From NCBI RefSeq assembly GCF_032268605.1, contig NZ_CP130318.1:372001-436000 (forward strand): DNA of 64,000 nt, read 5' to 3'. The notes beneath the pieces are model-generated. The model saw nothing but the letters and a program-made list of their open reading frames with translations, ran no database searches and was not told where the DNA came from. This DNA is from Paenibacillus aurantius (GTDB taxonomy: Bacteria > Bacillota > Bacilli > Paenibacillales > NBRC-103111). Numbering within the stretch: position 1 is the stretch's first letter; each line of letters begins with the position of its first letter. Positions 42,132-50,976 of this stretch are shown here, in pieces. The position numbers and the translations under genes were made by a program.

Positions 42132-42187
42132 ACTAACAACCTATTTGTTTAATGAGGGTTGTTAGTTGGGTATAGGTTTGTTATAGT
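42132..42187 (+). promoter_or_regulatory. Ectoine locus promoter overlapping a perfect inverted repeat
   Basis: ACTAACAACC (42132-42141) and GGTTGTTAGT (42157-42166) are exact inverted repeats across 15 nt. The right arm contains the -35 TTGTTA (42159-42164), followed after 17 nt by TATAGT (42182-42187). A bound repressor would block polymerase. A leader of about 240 nt follows before ehuB. It is purine-rich, holds a CTTTCC/GGAAAG hairpin near 42258-42280, and has no convincing gene. Confidence 0.72.
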
Positions 42188-42433
42188 ATGGATACATAAG
42201 GCTCCAACGCTTGCCAAATTATCCAGAAGACAAGGAAGCGGAAGAGCTCTTTCCTTTCCGGAACAGGAAAGGCACGGAGGCTTGCAGAAGTTTGTCGTGT
42301 CCTTTCGAAGGGGGTGCGAAGAAGGGAAAAGGAACGGAGCGCCAAAAAGACAAGGAAGACAACCGAGGTAAAACCAAGCATTCCGATGTGTAAAATCAAA
42401 TTAAAAGGAAAATGTGAAAGGATGGGTTGGAAG

Positions 42434-43345
42434 TTGAAGAAGTCAGTTACGATGGTTCTGCTTATGGTTCTATGCTTGGCCCTGGCGGCCTGCGGACAGA
42501 AAACCGGCGCGGGGGATACGGCCAGCGGCGGAAAAGGCTCGGAAGGCACGGACTCCGCAAGCGGAACCTTGGCCGAAGCCAAGAGGAAAGGCTCTATTAC
42601 CGTAGGATTCGCGAATGAGAAGCCGTACGCCTACAAGACGGCCGATGGGCAATTGACGGGAGAAGCGGTGGAGATTGCCCGTGTCATCCTGAAGAAGCTA
42701 GGGGTCAACGAGATGAAAGGAGAGCTGACCGAGTTCGGTTCCCTGATCGGCGGGCTGCAGGCTAAGCGTTTCGATCTCATTACCGCCGGGATGTTCATCA
42801 ACCCCGACCGGTGCGGCGCGGTTCTGTTTGCCAATCCGGAATACAGCATCGGGGAAGCGATTGCCATCAAGAAGGGCAGCGATGTGGGCTTGAAGAGCTA
42901 CAAGGACATCGCCTCCAAGAAAGACGTGAAGGTGGCGGTGATGACCGGAGCCGTTGAGATCGGCTATTTGGAGAAGTCCGGAGTGGCGAAGGAACAGATC
43001 GTCCAGGTGCCGGACCAGGCCTCCGCTGTCAGTGCCCTTCAGGCCGGACGGGTTCAGGCAGTCACCATGACAGGACCGGCTCTGCAGTCCATGCTGGAAT
43101 CGGCCGGGGACGCCAATCTGGAGCGGGTAGCGGATTTCACGCAGCCGGAGATCGACGGCAAGAGTGTGCGCGGCTACGGCGCCACCGCTTTCCGCCAAGC
43201 CGATACGGAATTCCAGAAGGCGTATAACGAAGAATTGAAGAAAATGAAGGATTCCGGCGAGCTTCTCACCATTCTGAAGAAGTTCGGATTCACGGAGCAG
43301 GAACTCCCGGGTGACGCGACGTCCGAGAGCCTGTGCAAGAAATAA
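42434..43345 (+). CDS. ehuB: Ectoine/hydroxyectoine-binding lipoprotein EhuB
   Basis: A 303-aa family-3 solute-binding lipoprotein. From the TTG at 42434 it begins MKKSVTMVLLMVLCLALAAC, a textbook signal peptide and lipobox; AAAGGATG lies 10 nt upstream. An ATG at 42422 would add four residues. Binding-domain hallmarks are ITVGFANEKPYAYKTADGQL and GLQAKRFDLITAGMFINPDR. It is first in an operon with EhuC, EhuD and EhuA and the ectoine synthesis genes, which makes the ligand call strong. It scavenges osmoprotectant from outside the cell. Confidence 0.88.
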   Translation: MKKSVTMVLLMVLCLALAACGQKTGAGDTASGGKGSEGTDSASGTLAEAKRKGSITVGFANEKPYAYKTADGQLTGEAVEIARVILKKLGVNEMKGELTEFGSLIGGLQAKRFDLITAGMFINPDRCGAVLFANPEYSIGEAIAIKKGSDVGLKSYKDIASKKDVKVAVMTGAVEIGYLEKSGVAKEQIVQVPDQASAVSALQAGRVQAVTMTGPALQSMLESAGDANLERVADFTQPEIDGKSVRGYGATAFRQADTEFQKAYNEELKKMKDSGELLTILKKFGFTEQELPGDATSESLCKK

Positions 43346-43346
43346 C

Positions 43347-44000
43347 ATGCCGACTTCATGGACGGACTTCCTGCCCGCCTTCTGGGACGGGCTGGAGGTG
43401 ACGCTTAAAGTAACGGCATGGGGAGCTGTATTGGCGCTGGTTGTTTCCTTTGTAAGCGGGCTTTGCCGCCTATCCAAGCTGTGGATCGTAAGAACCGTCA
43501 CCGGCGTGTATGTGGAAATTTTCCGGGGGACCTCCCTCCTGATCCAGCTGTTTTGGCTCTATTTCGCCCTGCCGATTCTCGGTCTTGAGCTGCCCAAGCT
43601 GACGGCGGCCGTTCTGGCGGTCGGGCTGAATTTCGGGGCTTACGGCTCGGAGATTGTACGGAGCTCGATATTGGCTGTGCCCAAAGGGCAGTGGGAAGCG
43701 GCGATCGCCCTTAACCTGACTCCTTACCAGAGGCTGGTTCGCGTGATTTTTCCGCAGGCATTCGTCCGTATGCTTCCTCCCTTCGGGAACCAGATGATCG
43801 AGCTGGTTAAATCCACCTCACTCGTCTATTTCATTACGATGGCCGATCTGACCTACCAGGCCATGATCTTGAGGAATAACTACATTTCCTGGACGTGGGA
43901 AATTCTCACCCTGCTGCTCGTCTTCTACTTTGTCATTTCCGCTGGGATCGCCCTGCTGGTACGGCTCCTGGAACGAAAAATGACGGCAGGGAGGGTGTAG
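43347..44000 (+). CDS. ehuC: Ectoine/hydroxyectoine ABC permease EhuC
   Basis: A 217-aa His/Glu/Gln-type permease with about five helices and the EAA loop VPKGQWEAAIALNLTPYQRL. It starts 1 nt after the ehuB stop (TAACATG) at MPTSWTDFLPAF, so translation is coupled. Paired with EhuD. Confidence 0.88.
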   Translation: MPTSWTDFLPAFWDGLEVTLKVTAWGAVLALVVSFVSGLCRLSKLWIVRTVTGVYVEIFRGTSLLIQLFWLYFALPILGLELPKLTAAVLAVGLNFGAYGSEIVRSSILAVPKGQWEAAIALNLTPYQRLVRVIFPQAFVRMLPPFGNQMIELVKSTSLVYFITMADLTYQAMILRNNYISWTWEILTLLLVFYFVISAGIALLVRLLERKMTAGRV

Positions 44001-44003
44001 ACC

Positions 44004-44711
44004 ATGTGGGATTGGAATTATGCAGCGGAAATTTTGCCGGAGCTGCTCAGCGCTTTGAAGATGACCATTCTGGCCACCTTCTGCGGATTCGGCGTGGCCT
44101 GTGTCGGAGGGCTCGTCTTTGCCGCAGCGGTCCGTTCCCGCTGGAAGCTCGTCTGCCTTCCGGCCAAGGGAATCCTGGCCTTCATCCGGAATACACCGCT
44201 GCTCGTGCAGGTGCTGTTCCTGTATTACAGCCTGCCCCAGCTGGCGGGGATCTCCCTGTCGGCGTTCATGGTAGGCATCATCGGACTGGGGCTTCATTAC
44301 AGCACCTATCTGTCCGAGGTCTACCGCTCCGGAATCGAGGCCGTTCCGAAGGGCCAATGGGAAGCGGCGACGGCGCTGAATTTCCCGCGCTGGATGACCT
44401 GGTGGCGCGTCATTCTGCCGCAGGCCCTGCCGCCGATTATTCCGATTATGGGCAATTATCTCATTGTCATGTTTAAGGAAACGCCGATTCTTTCGGCGAT
44501 CACGCTGGTGGAGCTTCTCCTCACCGCGAAGAATATTGTGTCGCAGTCGTATCGGGTATTTGAGCCGTATACCATGGTCGGCCTGTTGTTCCTTCTGATC
44601 AGCTACCCGGCGTCTCTGCTCATCCAGAGACTGGAGAAGCGCATGAATCTTCAGGAGAGGCTGCCGGCGGCGGCCGGACAAACGGTCAAGAAGAAGGAGG
44701 TGAGTCCGTGA
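44004..44711 (+). CDS. ehuD: Ectoine/hydroxyectoine ABC permease EhuD
   Basis: A 235-aa permease of the same family with the EAA loop VPKGQWEAATALNFPRWMTW. It starts 3 nt after ehuC and overlaps the ehuA start (GTGA). The C-terminal extension is basic (KRMNLQERL and KKKEVSP) and contains the ehuA ribosome site. Confidence 0.88.
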   Translation: MWDWNYAAEILPELLSALKMTILATFCGFGVACVGGLVFAAAVRSRWKLVCLPAKGILAFIRNTPLLVQVLFLYYSLPQLAGISLSAFMVGIIGLGLHYSTYLSEVYRSGIEAVPKGQWEAATALNFPRWMTWWRVILPQALPPIIPIMGNYLIVMFKETPILSAITLVELLLTAKNIVSQSYRVFEPYTMVGLLFLLISYPASLLIQRLEKRMNLQERLPAAAGQTVKKKEVSP

Positions 44712-45487
44712 GAGAAACCATCGTCAAGTATAACGACGTGACCAAATCCTTCGGCGAGCTCGAGGTGCTGAAGGGCATCAACCTGGAAATCGGAGCCGGG
44801 GAGAAGGCGGCCGTCATCGGCCCGAGCGGCTCCGGCAAGACGACCCTCGGGCGCATGCTGATGACGCTGGAGGAACCCACTGCGGGAACGATCGAGCTTG
44901 ACGGAGAGCTGCTTTGGCACCGGCGGGACGGGGACCGGCTGGTCCGGGCCAACGAGAAGCACCTGCACCGGATGAGGAACAAGGTGGGGATGGTGTTCCA
45001 GCATTTCAACCTGTTCCCGCACATGACCGTGCTAGGCAACGTCACGGAGGCGCCGAGAAAGGTGCTGAAGCTGTCCAAAGCCGAAGCCGAGGAGAGGGCC
45101 GTGGCCATGCTCGTCAAGGTGGGCCTGGGCGACAAGCTGGATGTCTATCCGGCCCAGCTGTCCGGCGGGCAGAAGCAGCGGGTGGCGATCGCCCGCGCCC
45201 TCGTCATGAAGCCCAAGGTCATGGTGTTCGACGAAGTGACGTCGGCTCTCGATCCTGAGCTGGTGGGGGAAGTGCTGGAGGTGATCTGGGAGATTGCCGA
45301 AGAGGGCGAGATGGCCATGCTTCTGATTACGCACGAGATGGAATTTGCCCGCGAGATCGCGGACCGGGTCATCTTCGGGGCGGACGGCCTGATTGTCGAG
45401 CAAGGACCGCCGGAGCAAATCTTCGGCAGCCCCGAAAGCGAACGGCTTCAGCAGTTTCTGAAGCGGTTCCGGTCGGGCGGCATCTAA
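44708..45487 (+). CDS. ehuA: Ectoine/hydroxyectoine ABC ATPase EhuA
   Basis: A 259-aa ATPase: Walker A GPSGSGKTT (38-46), signature LSGGQKQR, Walker B VMVFDEVTSALDP and H-loop ITHEMEFA. GTG start with AAGGAGG 8 nt upstream, overlapping the ehuD stop. A complete uptake system lies directly before the synthesis genes. Confidence 0.9.
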   Translation: MRETIVKYNDVTKSFGELEVLKGINLEIGAGEKAAVIGPSGSGKTTLGRMLMTLEEPTAGTIELDGELLWHRRDGDRLVRANEKHLHRMRNKVGMVFQHFNLFPHMTVLGNVTEAPRKVLKLSKAEAEERAVAMLVKVGLGDKLDVYPAQLSGGQKQRVAIARALVMKPKVMVFDEVTSALDPELVGEVLEVIWEIAEEGEMAMLLITHEMEFAREIADRVIFGADGLIVEQGPPEQIFGSPESERLQQFLKRFRSGGI

Positions 45488-45514
45488 AACACAAATAAAA
45501 AGGGGGGGAGATTC

Positions 45515-46015
45515 ATGACGACGGAAACGGCGTTCACGTTTCGCCGTCCCCAGACGGAAGATGGAGAAAAGGTGTGGGAGCTCATCCGCGAGGCGGGGAC
45601 GCTCGATCTGAATTCGGCTTACTGCTACTTGATGCTGTGCGACTATTTCAGCAGCACCTGCGTCGTGGCGGAAGCCGAAGGGAAGCTGGCCGGCTTCGTC
45701 TCGGCCTTTCGCTCGCCCCGGCAGGACGACACCCTTTTCATCTGGCAGGTGGCCGTGGACCGGGCCTGCCGGGGGAAGGGACTCGGGAAGCAGCTCATCC
45801 GCACCCTGCTAAACCGAAGCGTTCACCGCTCGGTTCGCTACCTGGAAGCGACCGTGTCGCCTTCCAATATCGCCTCCCGGCGGATGTTCGCCGGGCTTGC
45901 GGAAGAATATGGCGTGAAATGTACGCTTAGCCGCGGCTATTCGCCCGCTCTTTTTCCTGAGGGAAGCCAGCATGAAGAGGAAACGTTGTATTTACTCGGT
46001 CCGTTCACACTCTAA
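45515..46015 (+). CDS. ectA: L-2,4-diaminobutyrate N-acetyltransferase
   Basis: A 166-aa GNAT-fold enzyme that makes N-gamma-acetyl-diaminobutyrate in ectoine synthesis. The acetyl-CoA loop is [15 protein letters not shown]. Family segments such as [20 protein letters not shown] and [14 protein letters not shown] are clear. It lies 27 nt after ehuA with a purine-rich GGGGGG ribosome site and 19 nt before ectB. Confidence 0.95.
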   Translation: MTTETAFTFRRPQTEDGEKVWELIREAGTLDLNSAYCYLMLCDYFSSTCVVAEAEGKLAGFVSAFRSPRQDDTLFIWQVAVDRACRGKGLGKQLIRTLLNRSVHRSVRYLEATVSPSNIASRRMFAGLAEEYGVKCTLSRGYSPALFPEGSQHEEETLYLLGPFTL

Positions 46016-46034
46016 ACCAATATGGAGGAATGAC

Positions 46035-47327
46035 ATGGATACCCAAGTACTGGAAATGCCCAATCTTGCCGTTTTTGACGAGCTGGAATCGGAAGTGCGC
46101 AGCTACTGCCGCAATTTTACGACGGTGTTTCACAAAGCCAAGAATGCGAAGCTGTGGGACACCTGCAACAACGAATACATTGACTTTTTTGCCGGAGCGG
46201 GAGCTCTGAATTACGGCCATAACAACGAGCGCATCCGCGCGAAGCTGGTGGATTATCTTCTGCAGGACGGCATTACCCACAGCCTGGATATGGCGACCGG
46301 CGCCAAGGAAGCCTTCCTGGAGCGGTTCCAGGAAGTGATTCTGAAGCCGCGGGGCTGGAATCACAAGGTGATGTTTCCGGGGCCGACCGGAACGAACGCT
46401 GTAGAAAGCGCCATGAAAATAGCGAGGAAAGTGACAGGCCGCACGACAATCATGTGCTTCACGAACGCCTTCCACGGCATGACCCTCGGTTCGCTTGCCG
46501 TCACCGGCAATTCCTTCAAGCGCGAAGGAGCCGGTGTGGAGCTGAGCCAGTCGGTCTTCATGCCCTATGACGGCTATTTCGGGGAAGACGTGGATACGGC
46601 CGCTTATATAGAGAAGCTGCTGGGCGATCCCGGCAGCGGGGTGCCATTGCCGGCGGCCATTATCCTGGAATCGCTGCAGGGCGAAGGCGGACTGAACGAA
46701 GCGAGCAAAGGCTGGCTGCAGAGGATCGAAAGGCTGTGCAAAAGCCGGGGCATCCTGCTCATCTTGGATGATATCCAGATGGGCTGCGGCCGCACCGGAT
46801 CCTTCTTCAGCTTCGACCATGCCGGGATCGAGCCCGACATCATCTGCCTGTCGAAGTCTATCGGAGGCTACGGACTGCCTATGGCGATCACGCTGCTGAA
46901 ACCGGAGATCGACGCCTGGAAGCCGGGCGAGCACAACGGAACCTTCCGCGGCAACAACCTCGGCTTCGTGGCCGCGGCCGAGGCGCTTAGCTACTGGAAG
47001 GATGCCTCCTTCGAGATGGACATCCTGCAGCGGGCCCGCCTGATACGCGACGCGCTGGAGGGTATGCTCGCGAAGCATCCGCAGTTCAACGGCGAGCTCC
47101 GCGGTAGAGGCATGATCCAGGGGATTGCTTTTGCCGATCCCGCCATGGCCGAAGAGTTATGCTCCCACGCCTTCCAGCTCGGACTCGTGATGGAAACGTC
47201 CGGTCCGAGGAGCGAGGTCGTGAAGCTGATGCCGCCTCTGACCATTGAGCTCGAGGTTCTGAAGCAGGGGCTGCAGATGATGGAGCGGAGCATGGAGCTG
47301 CTCGCCCATAACCATTCGACGAAATAG
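46035..47327 (+). CDS. ectB: Diaminobutyrate-2-oxoglutarate aminotransferase
   Basis: A 430-aa class-III PLP aminotransferase that forms L-2,4-diaminobutyrate from aspartate semialdehyde. The PLP lysine is Lys274 in [24 protein letters not shown] supplies the cofactor aspartate. ATG 46035 has GGAGG 6 nt upstream. First enzyme of the ectoine pathway, in normal ectA-ectB-ectC order. Confidence 0.95.
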   Translation: MDTQVLEMPNLAVFDELESEVRSYCRNFTTVFHKAKNAKLWDTCNNEYIDFFAGAGALNYGHNNERIRAKLVDYLLQDGITHSLDMATGAKEAFLERFQEVILKPRGWNHKVMFPGPTGTNAVESAMKIARKVTGRTTIMCFTNAFHGMTLGSLAVTGNSFKREGAGVELSQSVFMPYDGYFGEDVDTAAYIEKLLGDPGSGVPLPAAIILESLQGEGGLNEASKGWLQRIERLCKSRGILLILDDIQMGCGRTGSFFSFDHAGIEPDIICLSKSIGGYGLPMAITLLKPEIDAWKPGEHNGTFRGNNLGFVAAAEALSYWKDASFEMDILQRARLIRDALEGMLAKHPQFNGELRGRGMIQGIAFADPAMAEELCSHAFQLGLVMETSGPRSEVVKLMPPLTIELEVLKQGLQMMERSMELLAHNHSTK

Positions 47328-47374
47328 TAAGTCAATCCTTAAACCAATCAATTACCCAAACAGGAGGAATTTCC

Positions 47375-47767
47375 ATGATTGTTAAACATTTGGAGGACAT
47401 ACTTAATACGAAGGACGACGTGGACACGAAGACGTGGAACTCGAGAAGGCTGCTCCTGCACAAGGACGGAATGGGCTTCTCACTCAATGACACCATCATC
47501 AAGGCCGGTACGGAAACTCTGATCTGGTATAAAAACCATGTGGAGGCCGTTTACTGCCTTGAAGGAGAAGGAGAAATCGAGGTTATCGGGGGAGAAACTT
47601 ACCAGATCAAACCGGGCATGATGTATGCCTTGGACGGCAACGAGAAGCATTATTTGCGGGCCCGGTCGCAGCTGAGAATGGTTTGTGTGTTTAACCCGCC
47701 GCTTACGGGCGCGGAGGTTCATGACGCCGAAGGAACCTATCCGCTTCATATCCCAGTTATTAAATAA
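47375..47767 (+). CDS. ectC: L-ectoine synthase
   Basis: A 130-aa cupin that cyclises N-gamma-acetyl-diaminobutyrate to ectoine. MIVKHLEDILNTKDDVDTKT is a clear EctC start, and VYCLEGEGEIEVIGGE marks the cupin core. AGGAGG lies upstream at good spacing. Length is normal. Confidence 0.96.
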   Translation: MIVKHLEDILNTKDDVDTKTWNSRRLLLHKDGMGFSLNDTIIKAGTETLIWYKNHVEAVYCLEGEGEIEVIGGETYQIKPGMMYALDGNEKHYLRARSQLRMVCVFNPPLTGAEVHDAEGTYPLHIPVIK

Positions 47768-47779
47768 GGAGATGATCCC

Positions 47780-48688
47780 ATGACCCGCTCAACCGAAACG
47801 GCACCTGCCCGTCTGACAGAGGATGTGTATCCTTCCCGCAAAAAAGCCCAGCCCGAGGTCCTCACCCGCCAGGATCCGGTGGTTCATTCGGAATGGAGCC
47901 CGGCAAGCCCGCTGACCCGGGAGCAGTCCGACTTCTATGAGAAGAACGGCTATTTGTTTCTCGAAAACTTCTTCCAGGAGGAGGAGCTGGCCATGTTTCA
48001 ACAGGCGGCCCGTACGCTTCAGGACGTGGCGCGCGGCGATTCGTCCGTGGAGGTGATCCGGGAGCCCGGCAACGAGGAGGTCCGGTCGGTCTTTGCCGTG
48101 CACAACCGCAATGAGATCTTCAAGAAGCTGCCGGAGCATCCGCGGCTCCGTTCGATCATCGATTATCTCCTGGGCGGCCCGACCTATATCCACCAGTCCC
48201 GCATCAACTACAAGCCGGGCTTCAGCGGCAAGGAGTTTTACTGGCATTCGGATTTCGAAACATGGCACGTGGAGGACGGCATGCCCCGCATGAGAGCCTT
48301 GAGCTGCTCCATCGCTCTCGAAGACAATTATCCTTTCAATGGACCGCTGATGGTGGTTCCGGGCTCTCATAAGAAGTTCATCTCCTGCGTTGGGGAGACG
48401 CCGGAGGACCATTACAAGGATTCCTTGCGCAAGCAGGAATACGGGGTGCCGGATCAGGAGAGCCTGACGTCTCTTGTCCGGGAAGGGGGCATCGACACGC
48501 CCGTCGGCAAGGCGGGCTCCATCGTCCTGTTCGACTGCAACATCATGCACGGCTCGAACAGCAACATTACCCCGATGCCGCGGAGCAACGTGTTTATCGT
48601 CTTCAACAGCAAGGAGAACCAAGTAAGGGAGCCTTATTCTGGTCAAAAGCCGCGGCCTGAATTTATCGCGACTCGTCAAGGCCTATGA
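47780..48688 (+). CDS. ectD: Ectoine hydroxylase
   Basis: A 302-aa Fe(II)/2-oxoglutarate dioxygenase that converts ectoine to 5-hydroxyectoine. The iron ligands are His156 and Asp158 (FYWHSDFETWH) and His257 (CNIMHGS). The sequence around HSDFETWHVEDGMPRMR is diagnostic of EctD. It starts 12 nt after ectC and overlaps the UPF0316 gene (ATGA). Confidence 0.95.
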   Translation: MTRSTETAPARLTEDVYPSRKKAQPEVLTRQDPVVHSEWSPASPLTREQSDFYEKNGYLFLENFFQEEELAMFQQAARTLQDVARGDSSVEVIREPGNEEVRSVFAVHNRNEIFKKLPEHPRLRSIIDYLLGGPTYIHQSRINYKPGFSGKEFYWHSDFETWHVEDGMPRMRALSCSIALEDNYPFNGPLMVVPGSHKKFISCVGETPEDHYKDSLRKQEYGVPDQESLTSLVREGGIDTPVGKAGSIVLFDCNIMHGSNSNITPMPRSNVFIVFNSKENQVREPYSGQKPRPEFIATRQGL

Positions 48689-49209
48689 TTTCCTGGGCGA
48701 CGATCGGCGCCATCATGGCCATTAACATCGTGTATGTCTCTGCCTTTACCCTGCGCCTGATCTTGATGATCAAGGGCAGGAAAGGAGTCGCGTCGGTCCT
48801 CGCGATGGTCGAAGTCTTTATTTACCTGATCGGGCTGAATCTGGTCCTGAGCAATGTGAGCAACCCCTATAACATGGCAGCCTACTGCGTAGGCTTCGGG
48901 CTTGGGGTTTACATGGGCAGCCGCATCGAGGAGTATCTTGCCCTCGGCTACCTCGTCGTGCAGGTGATCGTAGATTCGCTCAAGGTCGACCTTCCCCAGA
49001 AGCTGCGGGATAAAGGCTATGGGGTGACTTCGTGGACGGCGGACGGAAGAGACGGCAAGCGTCTCGTTCTTCAGGTCCTGGTGAAGCGCACCAACGAAAA
49101 GCGGCTGATGGAGCTGCTGAAGGTTCTGTCTCCCCAAGCCTTCGTCATTTCCCACGAGCCCAAGCAGTTCAAGGGCGGCTTCTGGGTCAAAATGACAGGC
49201 AGGGAGTAG
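48685..49209 (+). CDS. UPF0316 (DUF2179/DUF5698, YebE-like) membrane protein
   Basis: A 174-aa protein with two to three N-terminal membrane helices and a cytoplasmic DUF2179-type C-terminal domain (DGRDGKRLVLQVLVKRTNEK). DUF2179 domains are thought to bind small ligands or nucleotides. The start overlaps the ectD stop, so it is translationally coupled to ectoine hydroxylase, which is unusual. A role in osmolyte or turgor sensing is a speculation from context. It converges on modA with a gap of 22 nt and no visible terminator. Confidence 0.85.
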   Translation: MISWATIGAIMAINIVYVSAFTLRLILMIKGRKGVASVLAMVEVFIYLIGLNLVLSNVSNPYNMAAYCVGFGLGVYMGSRIEEYLALGYLVVQVIVDSLKVDLPQKLRDKGYGVTSWTADGRDGKRLVLQVLVKRTNEKRLMELLKVLSPQAFVISHEPKQFKGGFWVKMTGRE

Positions 49210-49231
49210 GAGTGCGGCTGCTTGTTCAAGG

Positions 49232-50083
49232 TCACTTGGGCAGAGAAAATCCGTAGCGGCCGAAAATCTCAAGCACTTCCGGCGATTGAAGGTAGCGGTA
49301 GAAGGCTTCGGCTTCCGGAGCGTGCTTGGTCGCTTGGACGACTCCGGCCGGATACTCCACCGGCGTATAAGTGCCCGCCTCCACGGCAAAAGCGATTCGA
49401 ACCTTCCGGGACGTCAGGGCGTCCGTCTTGTAGACGAAGCCGGCATCGGCGTTGCCGGTTTCTACATACTGAAGCACCTGCCGGACGTCCTTCGCTTGAA
49501 CAAGCTTGGCCTTCAGCGCATCCCACAGCTGCGCCTTCTGCAGCGCCTCCTGGGCGTAAGCGCCGGCCGGTACGCTGGCAGGCACGCCGATGGCTACATT
49601 CCGGACCGTTCCTTTGGTCAGGTCCGCCATGGAGGCAGCCGCCGTCTGAGCGTCTGCCGGGGTGACGACCACCAGCTCATTGGTGAGCAGGGTGGTTTGC
49701 CGGCCCCGGTCGACCAGCCCCTTGTCCACGAGCGCCTGCATATACTTAGGCGCTGCGGACAAGAACAGATCGGCCGGCGCGCCCTGCTCGATCTGCTGCT
49801 GGAGAGAGCCGGAGGCGCCGAAGTTGAAGGTAAGCCTAATGTGGTTTTGTTTCGCTTCATACGCTTTCTCGATGTCCTTCAGTGCATCGGTCAGGCTGGC
49901 GGCGGCGGAGACGGTCAATTCGACCGTCTCTTTTGGCGCTGCGGAAGTACCCGGCTCCGTCTTGGCAGGCGGGGACGTTCCGGTGTCTCCGACGGCCGGG
50001 TCCGGCACCCGGGTGGATCCGCAGCCGGCAAGAACAAGAAGGACCGCGAATGGAATTCCAATGGTTCTGGCAAAAAATCGCAT
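49232..50083 (-). CDS. modA: Molybdate-binding lipoprotein ModA
   Basis: A 283-aa periplasmic-type binding protein. Signal and lipobox are FAVLLVLAGC. The ModA signature VSAAASLTDALKDIEKAYEA, then FGASGSLQQQIEQGAPADLF, is intact. Start ATG 50083 has AAGGAGG upstream. ModB and ModC would normally follow, but the next sequence on this strand is antisense to the ectoine operon, so modA is an orphan here and must work with a remote permease. Confidence 0.9.
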   Translation of the reverse strand: MRFFARTIGIPFAVLLVLAGCGSTRVPDPAVGDTGTSPPAKTEPGTSAAPKETVELTVSAAASLTDALKDIEKAYEAKQNHIRLTFNFGASGSLQQQIEQGAPADLFLSAAPKYMQALVDKGLVDRGRQTTLLTNELVVVTPADAQTAAASMADLTKGTVRNVAIGVPASVPAGAYAQEALQKAQLWDALKAKLVQAKDVRQVLQYVETGNADAGFVYKTDALTSRKVRIAFAVEAGTYTPVEYPAGVVQATKHAPEAEAFYRYLQSPEVLEIFGRYGFSLPK

Positions 50084-50290
50084 TCGCCCACCTCCTTGGA
50101 AGATAATCGGATGAATCCCGCTTTTCAAGTAGAAGGCGGGACTTCCTCTCCATGATAGCCTGGAGGCTGTGAAGAAGACAAGCAGACATGGCTGGAGGGA
50201 GCCTCCACCGACGGAGGACTCGTTTCCAGAAGGCCTGCCTTTCGCGCGATAAGCGCGGAGGCGGGCTTTTTGGCGGTTAGGCGGTAATCT
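50084..50290 (-). promoter_or_regulatory. GC-rich, hairpin-rich leader region of modA
   Basis: On the minus strand several stems are possible: CCTCC/GGAGG around 50190-50220, AGCC/GGCT with CCTCC/GGAGAGG around 50140-50200, and CCCGC/GCGGG around 50110-50135 close to the ribosome site. A molybdenum- or cofactor-sensing leader would fit modA, but I cannot match it to the known Moco motif. Confidence 0.3.
50233..50271 (+). terminator. Strong plus-strand terminator upstream of modA
   Basis: GCCTGCCT with AGGCGGGC and inner CGCGC with GCGCG form a long stem followed by TTTTT. No plus-strand gene precedes it closer than the UPF0316 gene, so it may stop read-through from the ectoine operon. Confidence 0.75.
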
Positions 50291-50295
50291 AAAGA

Positions 50296-50351
50296 TTGAC
50301 AAGACACCGAATGGTGTCCTATAATAAAAGAAAGGACACCAAACAGTGTCC
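50296..50351 (+). promoter_or_regulatory. Promoter with two operator copies for the DoxX-like gene
   Basis: TTGACA (50296-50301) and TATAAT (50320-50325) with 18-nt spacing. Between them lies GACACC-GAAT-GGTGTC (50303-50318); downstream lies GGACAC-CAAACA-GTGTCC (50334-50351). Their centres are 32 bp apart, about three helical turns, suiting cooperative repressor binding. Confidence 0.82.
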
Positions 50352-50387
50352 TAATGAAGCCACTTGAACCCATTAGGAGGAAAACAA

Positions 50388-50810
50388 ATGAGTAAAGTTA
50401 TCGGTGCGCCATCAATCGGGAGAGCGGAAACCCATCCCCGGGGGAAGAGGATTGCTTTTTGGACAGTCACCTTACTACTCGCCATGTCCATTACGTTAAG
50501 CGGGATTGGGCAGCTGATGCGATATGGGGGGAATGTCGAGTTGGTGACCGATATTGGCTTTCCCTTATACGTCACCTATATTCTCGGAAGCTGGAAATTA
50601 CTTGGAGTCATTGCGATCGTGGTACCCGGTTTTCCTCGACTTAAGGAGTGGGCTTATGCCGGTATCTTCTTCTTAATGACGGGTGCGGCATTGTCCCATG
50701 CGTTCGCTAACGATTATGGGGATTACGGCTTTCATTTTATCCTTCCGCTTTTCTACGCTGCCCTTAATCTCGCCTCGTGGACGCTGCGTCCGGAGAGCCG
50801 CAAACTCTGA
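50388..50810 (+). CDS. DoxX-like membrane protein
   Basis: A 140-aa protein with four membrane helices, DoxX/DoxX-like superfamily, with the signature segment SWKLLGVIAIVVPGFPRLKE. The ATG follows AGGAGG at 7 nt. It is a single gene under a double-operator promoter, probably stress or redox induced. It is a paralogue of the gene at 56545. Confidence 0.85.
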   Translation: MSKVIGAPSIGRAETHPRGKRIAFWTVTLLLAMSITLSGIGQLMRYGGNVELVTDIGFPLYVTYILGSWKLLGVIAIVVPGFPRLKEWAYAGIFFLMTGAALSHAFANDYGDYGFHFILPLFYAALNLASWTLRPESRKL

Positions 50811-50833
50811 GCCCCTTAGGAAGGGCTCTTTTT
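50809..50833 (+). terminator. Rho-independent terminator after the DoxX-like gene
   Basis: GAGCCC and GGGCTC pair around a short loop, then TTTTT; it overlaps the stop codon. Confidence 0.88.
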
Positions 50834-50976
50834 CTTTTTCCAAAAAAGACGGACCCCTAGGAAAACCGCGGGAGAGATTTTGCTGATGGACTTAGCCGTA
50901 AAAGGAATTAGCCCCTTTCCCGTCAAAGAAAGGAAGGAACAGAACGCTTCGGCGAAAGGAGCTGTGACGGTAGTTG

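Noticed and set aside
42186-42421. Small ORFs in the ehuB leader
   Set aside because: Overlapping frames without ribosome sites; better explained as an untranslated leader.
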